Assembly (NCBI RefSeq): GCF_002022275.1
Contig: NZ_MSDF01000012.1
Location: 46,368-110,367 of the forward strand
Direction: 5' to 3'
From: Pseudomonas fluorescens
GTDB taxonomy: Bacteria; Pseudomonadota; Gammaproteobacteria; Pseudomonadales; Pseudomonadaceae
DNA length: 64,000 nt
The position numbers and the translations under genes are program-made. The notes under the pieces are model-generated. The model was not told where the DNA came from. It worked only from the letters and a program-made list of their open reading frames with translations, and ran no database searches. This document shows positions 17,548 to 27,800 of the stretch, piece after piece. Position 1 is the stretch's first letter. Each line of letters starts with the position of its first letter.

Positions 17548-18030
17548 TCAGGCCAAAGCTTTTTCGATGGCTTGCACGATCGTTGGATCATCCGGCGCGG
17601 TGCGCGGCGAGAAGCGCGCGAGCACGCGTCCATCCTTGCCCAACAGGAATTTCTCGAAATTCCAGGTGATGTCTCCCGGAAACTCGGCACCCTCGCCCGC
17701 CAACAGGCGGTAGAGCTGATGGCGATCAGGCCCGTTGACGTCGAGCTTGCTGCCCAACGGGAACGTTACGCCGTAATTCAGGCTGCAAAACGCCTGGATC
17801 TCTTCCTCGGTACCCGGCTCCTGGCCTGCAAACTGGTTGCACGGCAGGCCCAGCACGGTGAAACCCTGGCTCTTGTATTGCTGATAGAGGTTTTCCAACG
17901 CCGCGTATTGCGGGGTCAAGCCACATTTGGAGGCCACGTTGACCACCAGCACAACTTGCCCCTTGAAGGGCGCCAGCGGCAGCTCATGACCGTCTAAAGC
18001 TTTGAGTTTCAGGTCGTGGAAAGCACTCAT
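17548..18030 (-). CDS. glutathione peroxidase (Cys type)
   Basis: This 160-residue peroxidase has the catalytic tetrad of its family: C36 in NVASKCGLTPQ, Q70 in CNQFAGQEPG, W123 and N124 in ITWNFEKFLL. C64 in LPCNQ could be the resolving Cys, so thioredoxin may be the real reductant, as in many bacterial members. It lowers H2O2 and lipid peroxides. ATG 18030 is set by GGAG six bases upstream and by the usual N terminus MSAFHDLKLK; the frame is open further to 18150 without similarity. Confidence 0.94.
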   Translation of the reverse strand: MSAFHDLKLKALDGHELPLAPFKGQVVLVVNVASKCGLTPQYAALENLYQQYKSQGFTVLGLPCNQFAGQEPGTEEEIQAFCSLNYGVTFPLGSKLDVNGPDRHQLYRLLAGEGAEFPGDITWNFEKFLLGKDGRVLARFSPRTAPDDPTIVQAIEKALA

Positions 18031-18131
18031 GACGAACTCCAGATATCCCATGTTCTTCGCATTGCGGCTTGTCGAGATTACAGACCACAAGCCTGCAATC
18101 ATAGACGCCGATTGAAAAACTCGCCCGCCGG

Positions 18132-18596
18132 TTATTGCGCAGTCGGCCAAGGCAAAATCGGGATGGCCGTGACCGCATTCTGCGGGCTGCCTTCAATCAA
18201 ACGGTCGCTGTAAACCAGGTAAACCAGGGTGTTGCGCTTCTTGTCGAGAAAACGCACCACCTGCATGGTCTTGAACACCAGCGAGGTGCGCTCCTTGAAC
18301 ACTTCGTCGCCGTCCTTGAGCTCGCCCTTGAAGTGGATCGGGCCCACCTGACGGCAGGCAATCGAAGCTTCGGCGCGGTCTTCAGCCAGGCCCAGGCCGC
18401 CTTTGACGCCGCCAGTCTTGGCCCGCGACAGGTAGCAGGTCACGCCGTCGACCTTGGGGTCATCAAACGCCTCGACCACAATGCGGTCGTTGGGGCCGAC
18501 AAATTTGAACACCGTCGATACCTGGCCGATCTCTTCCGCCGAGGCCAACAGTGGCAGGGCCACTAACAGGCCGAGCAATCCCTTCATCACGCGCAT
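18132..18596 (-). CDS. creA: CreA family protein
   Basis: A 154-residue protein with a signal peptide ([20 protein letters not shown]) and the CreA core: [31 protein letters not shown] and [16 protein letters not shown]. CreA is a conserved periplasmic protein of unknown role, first seen near creBCD in E. coli; no creBCD is present here. It lies 16 bp after proB in the same direction and may be read through from it. AAGGAA lies seven bases before the start. Confidence 0.88.
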   Translation of the reverse strand: MRVMKGLLGLLVALPLLASAEEIGQVSTVFKFVGPNDRIVVEAFDDPKVDGVTCYLSRAKTGGVKGGLGLAEDRAEASIACRQVGPIHFKGELKDGDEVFKERTSLVFKTMQVVRFLDKKRNTLVYLVYSDRLIEGSPQNAVTAIPILPWPTAQ

Positions 18597-18612
18597 CGTG
18601 TATTCCTTATGT

Positions 18613-19731
18613 TTAGACGAGGATCAGGTTGTCGCGGTGAACCAGTTCCGGTTCGGCCATGTAACCCAAGAGTCCGACAATGGCGTCGGACGATTGTCCA
18701 ATAATCTTCTGTGCTTCCAGAGCGCTGTAGTTGGCCAGGCCACGGGCGATCTCACGCCCGTCGGGCGCCACGCACACCACCATCTCGCCACGGCGGAAGC
18801 TGCCCTGCACCAGTTTGACGCCCACCGGCAGCAGGCTCTTGTTGCCTTGGGACAATGCAGATACGGCACCTGCATCCAGTACCAACGTGCCACGGGTTTG
18901 CAGATGACCGGCCAGCCATTGTTTGCGCGCCGCCAGCATGCCGCGTTCCGGCGACAGCAGCGTACCGATGCGCTCGCCGGCCTTCAGACGATCCAGCACG
19001 CGCTCCAGGCGCCCGCCGACAATGATGGTGTGGGCACCGGAACGTGCGGCCAGGCGTGCAGCGCGCAGCTTGGTCTGCATGCCGCCACGACCCAGGGCAC
19101 CGCCGACGCTGCCGGCAACCGCATCCAGCGCCGGGTCATCGGCCCGGGCTTCGTAGATCAACTGGGCGTCTGGGTTGTTGCGCGGGTCGGCGTCGAACAT
19201 GCCGTCACGGTCGGTGAGGATCACCAGCAGGTCAGCTTCCACCAGATTGGCCACCAGGGCTGCCAGGGTGTCGTTGTCGCCAAAGCGGATCTCGTCGGTG
19301 ACCACGGTGTCGTTTTCGTTGATCACCGGGATGACCTTCAGCTCCACCAGCGCGCGCAAAGTGCTGCGGGCGTTGAGGTAGCGCTTGCGGTCGGACAGGT
19401 CGTCGTGGGTCAGCAGGATCTGCGCGGTGTGGCGGCCGTGCTCGGCAAAGCTGGATTCCCAGGCTTGCACCAGGCCCATCTGGCCGATGGCGGCGGCAGC
19501 TTGCAGCTCGTGCATCGCGCTGGGTCGCGCGGTCCAGCCGAGGCGGCTCATTCCGGCAGCAACAGCCCCGGACGATACCAGCACCAATTCCACGCCAGCC
19601 TCATGCAAGGCCACCATCTGCTCGACCCAGACGCTCATCGCTGCGCGATCCAGGCCTTTGCCATCCGCCGTCAGCAGCGCACTTCCGATCTTTACGACCC
19701 AGCGCTGCGCACCTGTCACTTTGCTCCGCAT
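18613..19731 (-). CDS. proB: glutamate 5-kinase
   Basis: This 372-residue enzyme carries out the first step of proline synthesis, ATP-dependent phosphorylation of glutamate. The amino-acid-kinase domain shows [14 protein letters not shown] near residue 11, [18 protein letters not shown] near 50 and NENDTV near 145; a C-terminal PUA domain holds [19 protein letters not shown] near 295. Its length equals the P. aeruginosa protein if the second ATG, 19731, is used ([11 protein letters not shown]). It follows obgE with a terminator-like hairpin between, so it probably has its own promoter as well. Confidence 0.96.
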   Translation of the reverse strand: MRSKVTGAQRWVVKIGSALLTADGKGLDRAAMSVWVEQMVALHEAGVELVLVSSGAVAAGMSRLGWTARPSAMHELQAAAAIGQMGLVQAWESSFAEHGRHTAQILLTHDDLSDRKRYLNARSTLRALVELKVIPVINENDTVVTDEIRFGDNDTLAALVANLVEADLLVILTDRDGMFDADPRNNPDAQLIYEARADDPALDAVAGSVGGALGRGGMQTKLRAARLAARSGAHTIIVGGRLERVLDRLKAGERIGTLLSPERGMLAARKQWLAGHLQTRGTLVLDAGAVSALSQGNKSLLPVGVKLVQGSFRRGEMVVCVAPDGREIARGLANYSALEAQKIIGQSSDAIVGLLGYMAEPELVHRDNLILV

Positions 19732-19796
19732 CATCTTCAACCTTAAAGTGAGGGCTGCGCGACCCAGCGCCGCCCAAAACGTTATACCCGGATACC

Positions 19797-19826
19797 AAAA
19801 CGCCGCTCTAAAAGGAGCGGCGTTCA
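19797..19826 (-). terminator. terminator after obgE
   Basis: CGCCGCTC (19801-19808) pairs with GAGCGGCG (19815-19822). Read leftward, the stem is followed by TTTT. Confidence 0.8.
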
Positions 19827-19842
19827 AGTTTATCGCAACGAA

Positions 19843-21096
<1,254 letters not shown>

Positions 21097-21215
21097 TTAA
21101 GAAACCAAGACATAAGACTCTTGCAAAAATGAGCGCAGCGACCTCAGAAAACGACCGCCAATCCAGCGCCTGAGCCCATCACAAACAGCTTTGCAAGAGA
21201 CTCACTCCACAAACG

Positions 21216-21245
21216 AAAAAGCCCCGTCGCGAGACAGGGCTTTTC
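21216..21245. terminator. terminator after rpmA
   Basis: GCCC..GTC (21221-21228) pairs with GAC.GGGC (21233-21240), flanked by A5 on the left and T4 on the right, so it works for the leftward rplU-rpmA transcript. It would partly insulate obgE. Confidence 0.75.
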
Positions 21246-21259
21246 CAGCGATCGCGCAA

Positions 21260-21517
21260 TTAAGCGGCGACAACGCTCACGTAACGGCGGTTGAAAGCGC
21301 CCTTTACTTCAAACTTGATCACGCCTTCGATTTTAGCGAAGAGGGTGTGATCTTTACCCATGCCAACACCGTAACCGGCGTGGAATTGGGTGCCGCGCTG
21401 ACGCACGATGATGTTGCCCGGAATGATTTTCTGGCCGCCATACATCTTAACGCCAAGGCGTTTGGCTTCTGAGTCGCGACCGTTACGGGTACTACCACCA
21501 GCTTTTTTGTGTGCCAT
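21260..21517 (-). CDS. rpmA: 50S ribosomal protein L27
   Basis: This 85-residue protein starts [20 protein letters not shown] and contains [15 protein letters not shown], the L27 signature. L27 reaches towards the peptidyl-transferase centre with its N-terminal tail. It is transcribed after rplU (34-bp gap). The start is supported by AGGAG seven bases upstream. Confidence 0.98.
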   Translation of the reverse strand: MAHKKAGGSTRNGRDSEAKRLGVKMYGGQKIIPGNIIVRQRGTQFHAGYGVGMGKDHTLFAKIEGVIKFEVKGAFNRRYVSVVAA

Positions 21518-21551
21518 GAGTCAATTCTCCTAGTGAGGAATTAGGCTGAAA

Positions 21552-21866
21552 TTAAGCCTGAATACCGGTGATTTTGATCTCGGTGTACCACTGGCGGTGG
21601 CCCATACGCTTCATGTGGTGCTTACGACGACGGAACTTGATGATGCGGACTTTATCGTGACGACCTTGGGAGATCACTTCAGCCACAACGGTAGCGCCAG
21701 CAACAACTGGAGCGCCGATGTTCACGTCATCGCCATTGGCGACCAACAGAACGCGATCAAAGGTAACGGATTCGCCGGTAGCGATTTCCAGTTTTTCGAT
21801 CTTCAGGTATTCACCTGGGGCGACCTTGTATTGCTTGCCACCAGTAACAATTACTGCGTACGACAT
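21552..21866 (-). CDS. rplU: 50S ribosomal protein L21
   Basis: A 104-residue protein with [20 protein letters not shown] at the start and [20 protein letters not shown] near the end, as in L21. It binds 23S rRNA. ATG 21866 has GGAG eight bases before it. An in-frame extension to 21926 is not part of the family. A strong promoter lies at 21998-22026, so the mRNA leader is about 125 nt. Confidence 0.98.
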   Translation of the reverse strand: MSYAVIVTGGKQYKVAPGEYLKIEKLEIATGESVTFDRVLLVANGDDVNIGAPVVAGATVVAEVISQGRHDKVRIIKFRRRKHHMKRMGHRQWYTEIKITGIQA

Positions 21867-21997
21867 GGTATTTCTCCGATAATCCTGCTCACCCAGCTCT
21901 TTATAAGAAGAGGTATTGGCTGGCATGGCTGCATGGGATGGACGTCCCTAATGCAATTGCGTAAGGCAGGTGCTGCCCAGGAAGTTCAGGGTGCGCG

Positions 21998-22026
21998 ATT
22001 GTACGCAAGGTAAAGAAGCCTTGCAA
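21998..22026 (-). promoter_or_regulatory. sigma-70 promoter of rplU-rpmA
   Basis: On the minus strand TTGCAA (22026-22021) and TACAAT (22003-21998) are 17 bases apart, close to consensus, and point at rplU. Confidence 0.75.
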
Positions 22027-22044
22027 GGGGCCGTCTATCGCGCC

Positions 22045-22073
22045 TTGACACCCGGGGGTGAGGGTCCTAGCAT
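22045..22073 (+). promoter_or_regulatory. sigma-70 promoter of ispB
   Basis: TTGACA at 22045-22050 and TAGCAT at 22068-22073 are 17 bases apart, which puts the start of transcription about 25 bases before the ispB start codon. Confidence 0.75.
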
Positions 22074-22105
22074 GCCGCGCAACCCTTCTGGAGCGACTGT
22101 CGCTG

Positions 22106-23074
22106 ATGCAACCCCAAGCCTTCTACCGCGCGGTCGCGGACGATTTTAGCGCCGTCGACGGCATCATCAAGAAGCAGCTGACTTCTAAAGTGCCGCTGGT
22201 CTCCAAAATCGGCGACTACATTACGTCGGCGGGCGGTAAACGCCTGCGTCCTTTATTAGTGTTGCTGTGCGGCAAGGCCCTGGGCCGCGAAGGCGATGAC
22301 CTGCGCCTGCTGGCCGCCACTATCGAGTTCCTGCACACCGCCACCCTGCTGCATGACGACGTGGTCGACATGTCCGGCATGCGCCGTGGCCGCGAGACCG
22401 CCAACGCGATGTGGGGCAACGCGCCCAGCGTACTGGTGGGCGACTTCCTGTACTCGCGCTCGTTCGAAATGATGGTCGAACTGGGCTCGATGCCGGTGAT
22501 GAAGATTCTTTCACAAGCCACGCGCATCATCGCCGAAGGCGAAGTGTTGCAGCTGTCGAAGGTTCGCGACGCCAGCACCAGCGAAGAAACCTACATGGAA
22601 GTGATTCGCGGCAAAACCGCGATGCTCTTCGAAGCCTCGACCCATAGCGCCGCGGCCCTGTGCGAAGCGTCGCCTGAACAACGTGAGGCCTTGCGCACGT
22701 TTGGCGATCACCTGGGTGTCGCGTTCCAGCTGGTGGACGACCTGCTCGACTACAAAGGCGACGCCGAAACCCTGGGCAAGAACGTCGGTGACGACCTGGC
22801 TGAAGGCAAGCCGACCTTGCCGCTGATCTACACCATGCGCGAAGGCACGCCGGAACAGGCTGCATTGGTGCGCAAGGCGATCCAGAAAGGCGGGATCGAA
22901 GACCTGGAAGCCATCCGCGCTGCGGTGGAAGCCTCGGGCTCGCTGGAGTACACCGCACAACTGGCACGCGACTATGTGGCCCGTGCCATCAAGTGCCTGG
23001 ATGCCCTGCCGGCCAGCGAATACCGGGATGCCCTGGTTGAGCTGAGTGAGTTTGCGGTAGCGCGCACTCACTGA
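22106..23074 (+). CDS. ispB: octaprenyl diphosphate synthase
   Basis: This 322-residue trans-prenyltransferase makes the side chain of ubiquinone from IPP and farnesyl diphosphate. Both Asp-rich motifs are present: LLHDDVVDMSGMRRG near residue 84 and VDDLLDYKGD near 212. GGKRLRP near 43 binds diphosphate. ATG 22106 gives the 322-residue length I recall for P. aeruginosa IspB. It is divergent from rplU, with promoters back to back in 21867-22105. Confidence 0.95.
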   Translation: MQPQAFYRAVADDFSAVDGIIKKQLTSKVPLVSKIGDYITSAGGKRLRPLLVLLCGKALGREGDDLRLLAATIEFLHTATLLHDDVVDMSGMRRGRETANAMWGNAPSVLVGDFLYSRSFEMMVELGSMPVMKILSQATRIIAEGEVLQLSKVRDASTSEETYMEVIRGKTAMLFEASTHSAAALCEASPEQREALRTFGDHLGVAFQLVDDLLDYKGDAETLGKNVGDDLAEGKPTLPLIYTMREGTPEQAALVRKAIQKGGIEDLEAIRAAVEASGSLEYTAQLARDYVARAIKCLDALPASEYRDALVELSEFAVARTH

Positions 23075-23089
23075 TACTCCCCTGCTTCA

Positions 23090-23159
23090 TGTGGGAGCTG
23101 GCTTGCCTGTGATGACTTCAGTGAATTCACTGCCGCTATCGCAGGCAAGCCAGCCCACA
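23090..23159. repeat. REP pair
   Basis: TGTGGGAGCTGGCTTGCCTG faces GCAGGCAAGCCAGCCCACAG; the right arm has lost two bases in CTCCC. Confidence 0.9.
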
Positions 23160-23239
23160 GAGTTCTCCAGCACCCCATCTGCGCAATAAACCCTATATAA
23201 TGTGCGACTTTTAGCCATCCTGACTCTATAGGAGCTTTA

Positions 23240-23581
23240 GTGAGCACGTTGCCACCCTGCCCGAAATGCAATTCCGAATACACCTACGAAGACGGCGCCC
23301 AGCTGATCTGCCCGGAATGCGCCCATGAGTGGTCCGCCACTGGCGAGGCCGAAGCAGCCGGCGATGAAACCGTGAAGAAAGACTCTGTAGGCAACGTCCT
23401 GCAGGACGGCGACACCATCACTGTGATCAAAGACCTCAAGGTTAAAGGCACCTCACTCGTTGTGAAGGTCGGCACCAAGGTCAAAAACATCCGCCTGTGC
23501 GACGGTGACCACGATATCGATTGCAAGATCGACGGTATCGGCCCGATGAAACTCAAATCCGAGTTTGTGCGCAAAGTCTGA
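23240..23581 (+). CDS. yjdM: PhnA/YjdM-type zinc-ribbon protein
   Basis: This 113-residue protein has an N-terminal zinc ribbon (CPKCNSEY at residues 7-14 and CPECAHEW near 26) and a C-terminal beta domain ([20 protein letters not shown]). It belongs to the family once named PhnA for alkylphosphonate use, but phosphonate genes are absent and a general role is more likely. The start is a GTG at 23240, set by GGAG at 23231-23234. A REP pair lies upstream. Confidence 0.9.
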   Translation: MSTLPPCPKCNSEYTYEDGAQLICPECAHEWSATGEAEAAGDETVKKDSVGNVLQDGDTITVIKDLKVKGTSLVVKVGTKVKNIRLCDGDHDIDCKIDGIGPMKLKSEFVRKV

Positions 23582-23697
23582 ATCTGCTGCCTCCATCCCG
23601 CGCCCGCCGCGGGATGGCGTTTCGCCCTCTGCGTTGACCGAACGCAATATCCACACAGAAAACTCAGGAAACCGCCAATAGGCACTTGCTATTCTAC

Positions 23698-23717
23698 GAA
23701 TAAGAATTATTCTCATT
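23698..23717. promoter_or_regulatory. Fur box
   Basis: GAATAAGAATTATTCTCATT is a close match to the Fur consensus GATAATGATAATCATTATC, with core symmetry AATAAGAATTATT. It lies 25 bases before the start codon of the small gene at 23742, where Fur would block RNA polymerase when iron is plentiful. Confidence 0.75.
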
Positions 23718-23741
23718 GAAACCGATCAAGGAGAATGCACC

Positions 23742-23999
23742 ATGACGTATTTGATAGATGCCTGGCTGGACCGCCCACACCCTTACCTGCGAATCCTGCA
23801 TCGGGAAACCGGTGAAGTGTGTGCTGTGCTGGAAGAAGAAGCGCTGAATGAACTGCAGGACCAGGGCGACCTGGATGTGAATGGCTTGAGTTCCAGCGAG
23901 CCTGGCGTGCTGAAGGAAGTGGTGCGTAACCTGTTTCTGTTCTGCTATGCCCGAGCGTTGCGCCCGGCCACTGAGCTGAATGGCAAGTTTCATCCATGA
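23742..23999 (+). CDS. small iron-regulated protein, PA4570-like
   Basis: An 85-residue acidic protein without signal peptide or clear domain. Its position after ispB and before fklB corresponds to PA4570 of P. aeruginosa, which I recall as induced by iron starvation. A Fur box just upstream agrees. AAGGAG lies eight bases before the ATG. The sequence is short and mostly helical in character (ALNELQDQ, LKEVVRNLFLFCYAR) and has three Cys or so, too few for a metal motif. Function unknown. Confidence 0.85.
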   Translation: MTYLIDAWLDRPHPYLRILHRETGEVCAVLEEEALNELQDQGDLDVNGLSSSEPGVLKEVVRNLFLFCYARALRPATELNGKFHP

Positions 24000-24032
24000 A
24001 ACCAGCGCAAAAACCTGAGCGCACCTGGTTCA

Positions 24033-24119
24033 TGTGGGAGCTGGCTTGCCTGCGATAGCATCACCTCGGTAAAGCTTCAGACCGAGTCGTCTGCATCGCG
24101 GGCAAGCCCGGCTCCCACA
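24033..24119. repeat. REP pair with unlike arms
   Basis: The left arm is TGTGGGAGCTGGCTTGCCTG, the right arm is the inverse of the other subtype (GCATCGCGGGCAAGCCCGGC). The arms pair only in part. Confidence 0.85.
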
Positions 24120-24147
24120 CAAAACCAGGCGCCTTCATGAGCAGGTT

Positions 24148-24765
24148 TTACAGTACGTCGAGCAGTTCGACGTCAAACACCAGAACGCTGTGCGGCGGGA
24201 TGCTGCCAACGCCTTGAGCGCCGTAAGCCAGTTCGCTCGGCACGTACAGGCGCCATTTGCTGCCGGCATTCATCAGTTGCAGGGCTTCGGTCCAGCCGGC
24301 GATCACGCCGCCAACCGGGAATTCTGCAGGCTGGCCGCGCTCGTAGGAGCTGTCGAACACAGTGCCGTCGATCAGGGTGCCGTGGTAGTGGGTGCGCACT
24401 TGATCTTCACGGGACGGCTTGGCGCCATCACCGGCCGTCAGCACTTCAAATTGCAGGCCGGAAGCCAGGGTGGTGATGCCGTCACGCTTGGCGTTTTCAG
24501 CCAGGAAAGCCAGGCCTTCGCCAGCAGCCGCTTCAGCTTTGGCAGCCGCTTCGGCTTGCATGATTTCGCGGATAACCTTGAAGCTGGCAGCCATTTGCTC
24601 TTGGTCAACACGGCTTGGCTTGCCGTCGAAGGCGTCGGTCAGGCCAGCCAGGATCGCGTCAATGCTCACGCCCGGTGGCGGGTTGTCGCGCAGTTGGTCG
24701 CCCAGTTGACGGCCAATACCGTAGCTGACGCGGGTTTCGTCGGTGGACAGATTAACGTCGGACAT
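24148..24765 (-). CDS. fklB: FKBP-type peptidyl-prolyl isomerase
   Basis: A 205-residue protein of the FklB/FkpA type. The helical dimerisation domain is at residues 1-90 (VSYGIGRQLGDQLRD, AAAKAEAAAGEGLAFLAENA). The FKBP domain covers 95-205, with VRTHYHGTLIDGTVFDSSY, VIAGWTEALQLM and YVPSELAYGAQG. No signal peptide is seen, so it acts in the cytoplasm. ATG 24765 gives the known length; the upstream in-frame start at 24828 adds unconserved residues. Confidence 0.94.
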   Translation of the reverse strand: MSDVNLSTDETRVSYGIGRQLGDQLRDNPPPGVSIDAILAGLTDAFDGKPSRVDQEQMAASFKVIREIMQAEAAAKAEAAAGEGLAFLAENAKRDGITTLASGLQFEVLTAGDGAKPSREDQVRTHYHGTLIDGTVFDSSYERGQPAEFPVGGVIAGWTEALQLMNAGSKWRLYVPSELAYGAQGVGSIPPHSVLVFDVELLDVL

Positions 24766-24874
24766 GAAGGTGCTCCGCTGTAGGAAGGCATTCAAAAAGC
24801 CGCACAGGTGCCGCGCTTTGCTTGCCATCCAGAACTAAAAGGGCCAGCAGACTAGCACACAACACCGGGCGTTG

Positions 24875-27800
24875 ATGAGCACCCGGGCATACCTATCTAC
24901 TGCCGAGCACACCGCTTCTATCCCCATGCTGGTGATTCAACTCACCACTCCCGGGGCTGTGCCAATGAGTACGCCGAACACCCTTGCATCCGCACCCACG
25001 CTGCAGCAGATCCACACTCACTTGCTGGAGATCGACCCAACACTGCGCCCTCACAGCCGACGGCCTGTCGTCCTGCCGAAAGATCGCGCGACACTGGAGC
25101 AGACAAGCGCCACCTTAAAGCGCATCAACGGCACATTCCAGACTCAGGCTCGCGCCCTGTATCAAGGCCTCGACCAGGTGGACCTCACCCAGACCGCCGG
25201 CAAACAAAAACTGAGTCAATTGCAATCCGGCCTGAACAAAAACCTGCAGACCCTGAATGAAACAAGCACCGTCGATGGCCAAAGCCGCAAGACTTACCTG
25301 ACTTTCACCGCCGGTATCAGCGCCCTGGAACACGAGGCTCGACTCAACGTCAGTGACTATTTGCTGTCCCCCGCCGACCTGCTGATGCTTGAAGATTGTT
25401 CCCGCGGGCCCAGCTTTCGTCCGGGCCTGTACGCGCTCACTTTCAGCTATCAGGAACACACGGTGGCATTCGCCGGCGCCTTCGTGCTGACGCGCAAGGC
25501 CAGCCCGGCCATCGACAGCCTGAGCAGCACCGACCCCGTGGGCCCGGTGCTGTTATTCACGCCTTCTCGCGGCCTGGAAGCCTTCGACTCGCTGCACGAA
25601 CTGGACCAAGGCTTGCAATCGGCGATGGCGACGCATACCGGACGGGCAGAGTTCAATCGCCACCTGCCCGTGCGGTATCAGCACCTCGAGACCCTTGAGA
25701 TATTCCCGCTGAACCTGCAGCCCATAGAGGGTGAACCGCTGTTCGAACACGCCTATCAGGCGCTGCTCGACAAACGCACACAAGACATCGACTTCGCCCT
25801 GAGCCTCGCCGAAGACGGCCAGCTCAACGCCGCACAGCTACAGCAACAGTTGGACAACGCGGTCAACGCTGCCCTGCCGGACCTGACCTCACGCCTGGAA
25901 CTCAGGGCACAGCTGTTGCTGGAACGTGATCTCTATCACGCCCTTCCGGACTGGTACCGCAGCGCCGGCGACAGCCAACGCAACATGCTTGACCTGCATC
26001 TGCGCAACTATAACCAGGCTCGTCAGGCGTTCATGGACCTGATCGGCCCCGCTTCAACCCCCCATGCCCTCGCTCGCTATCAATGGGCCGAGTACCTGGC
26101 CTATCGGTGGGACATACACGACCTGGACCCGGATAAACTGCACATCACCACTCGCCGCACGGTGGCTCAAGCAGGCGCCTACGTTCAACAACGCTCACTG
26201 GTGGAGCTCACGCTGCGTGGCCTGCACACGGATGACGCCAAAGCGGGCTCGGCCTTCCTCGAACACAGCACCCTGAGCTACGCCGGTGCCCCGCTGAATG
26301 AAGAGCTCTCCTGGATCACACCGCAAAAACTGATCACACCGCTGCAAAGCCTGCAACCGCGCCTGGAGTTTGCCAACGTCCAGAAAATCGCCTTGGGCAC
26401 CCCGCAGATCAAACACGCCGCGCGCAGCTTTTTCGATCAGCGCCTGGTGACCATGGCTTATCTCGCCAAGCTGCAAGGCCATCTGAGCCAAGCCGACTTC
26501 CAGCTGTTTGAGCAATTGCGAGACACCCCGCGCCCGGGGCTCTGCGCGCAAACCGTGATGTTCCACGGCGCCCAGCTCAAAGACCTGTGGCTGTTGCGCG
26601 AAGATGATGCGAGCGGCCAAGCCAAACGCCTGTTGCTGTGTACGCCCGATGCACCCAGCGCACAGCAGTTTTACAGCTTCAGCACGGAACGCGAATGCCA
26701 GACTCACATCCTCGGCTGGCTGAGTGACAAACCCCAGGCAGATAACCGCTCAATGGCTGGCTATGTGCTGGAGCAAGTGCCTTTGCGCTTCCGCCCATCG
26801 ATGACTGCCGTCATCCAGGGCATCGGATTCAAGCCTGGCGCCGAGGAACACTTGAAAGTGACGTTCGGTAAACCCTGCAACCATACCGACTGCCTGGATG
26901 CCATGGCGGCGCACCGTCTGGCACTCTTGCTGGACGACTACGAATTGGGCGCGCCGGCCTGGTACCGATCTGCCTCAGCGGCTGACCGTACGCGCCTCAC
27001 AACCCTGGCAGAAGACGCCGCGGGCGCACTGCACGCCTATAACGCAAGGCCTGACTCGGAAGCCAGTTTCACGACGTTCGAAAGCTACCTGCACGAAAAA
27101 GCCAAGCGCAGCCTGAATCTATTACTGGGCCGCCGTCAGAACGACGTCGACCCTGACAGTATTTTCGTCTACTCCCCCAAGCCCTTGATCGGCGATGGGG
27201 ACAAACCGGTCTCCTATACCACGCTGTACCGCGACGGGTACGACGACAGCATTGGGTTTCTCAACGAGAAATTTTCCCGCTCCGCCACGTTTCGAGGCCC
27301 TACCGGCATCGACTTGAGCGCACTGACCACCGAAAAAGTAGAGCGCTCGGTGAGAGGCGTATGGATTGGTGAACGCTACATCGATGAAGTCCGCCAGCGC
27401 TTGCAAAACAGCAGCAGCCCTAAGTACGACGAGCGCCGTAACGCAGTGCTGACGATCCAGCAATTGCACATGAAAAGCTGCGCATTGGAGTCGCGGCTGC
27501 GCGGGCATGTAGCCAGCATCGACCTGGCCTGGCTCGAACGGGCTATCGACAGCCTGACGGATACCGCCATCACCGTACGCAACACTTACAAAGTCCACCG
27601 ATTATTTATCAATGGTGATTGGGTCATCGGTAACTACCTGTTCAGCCATGCTGACAACCCGGTGCTGTTGTACACACCGGATGCGCCGGACGGCATCGCC
27701 TTTCGTGAAGCAAAGCTATTCAATTACCTGCTCAAACACGTCGACGGCATGCTCGGTTACTGGCGCGCGCGGGTACCGCTGACATCAGCGGCACGCATCG

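Noticed and set aside
18454..19746. A 430-codon plus-strand frame opposite proB
   Set aside because: proB is certain on the other strand; the frame is a GC-content shadow.
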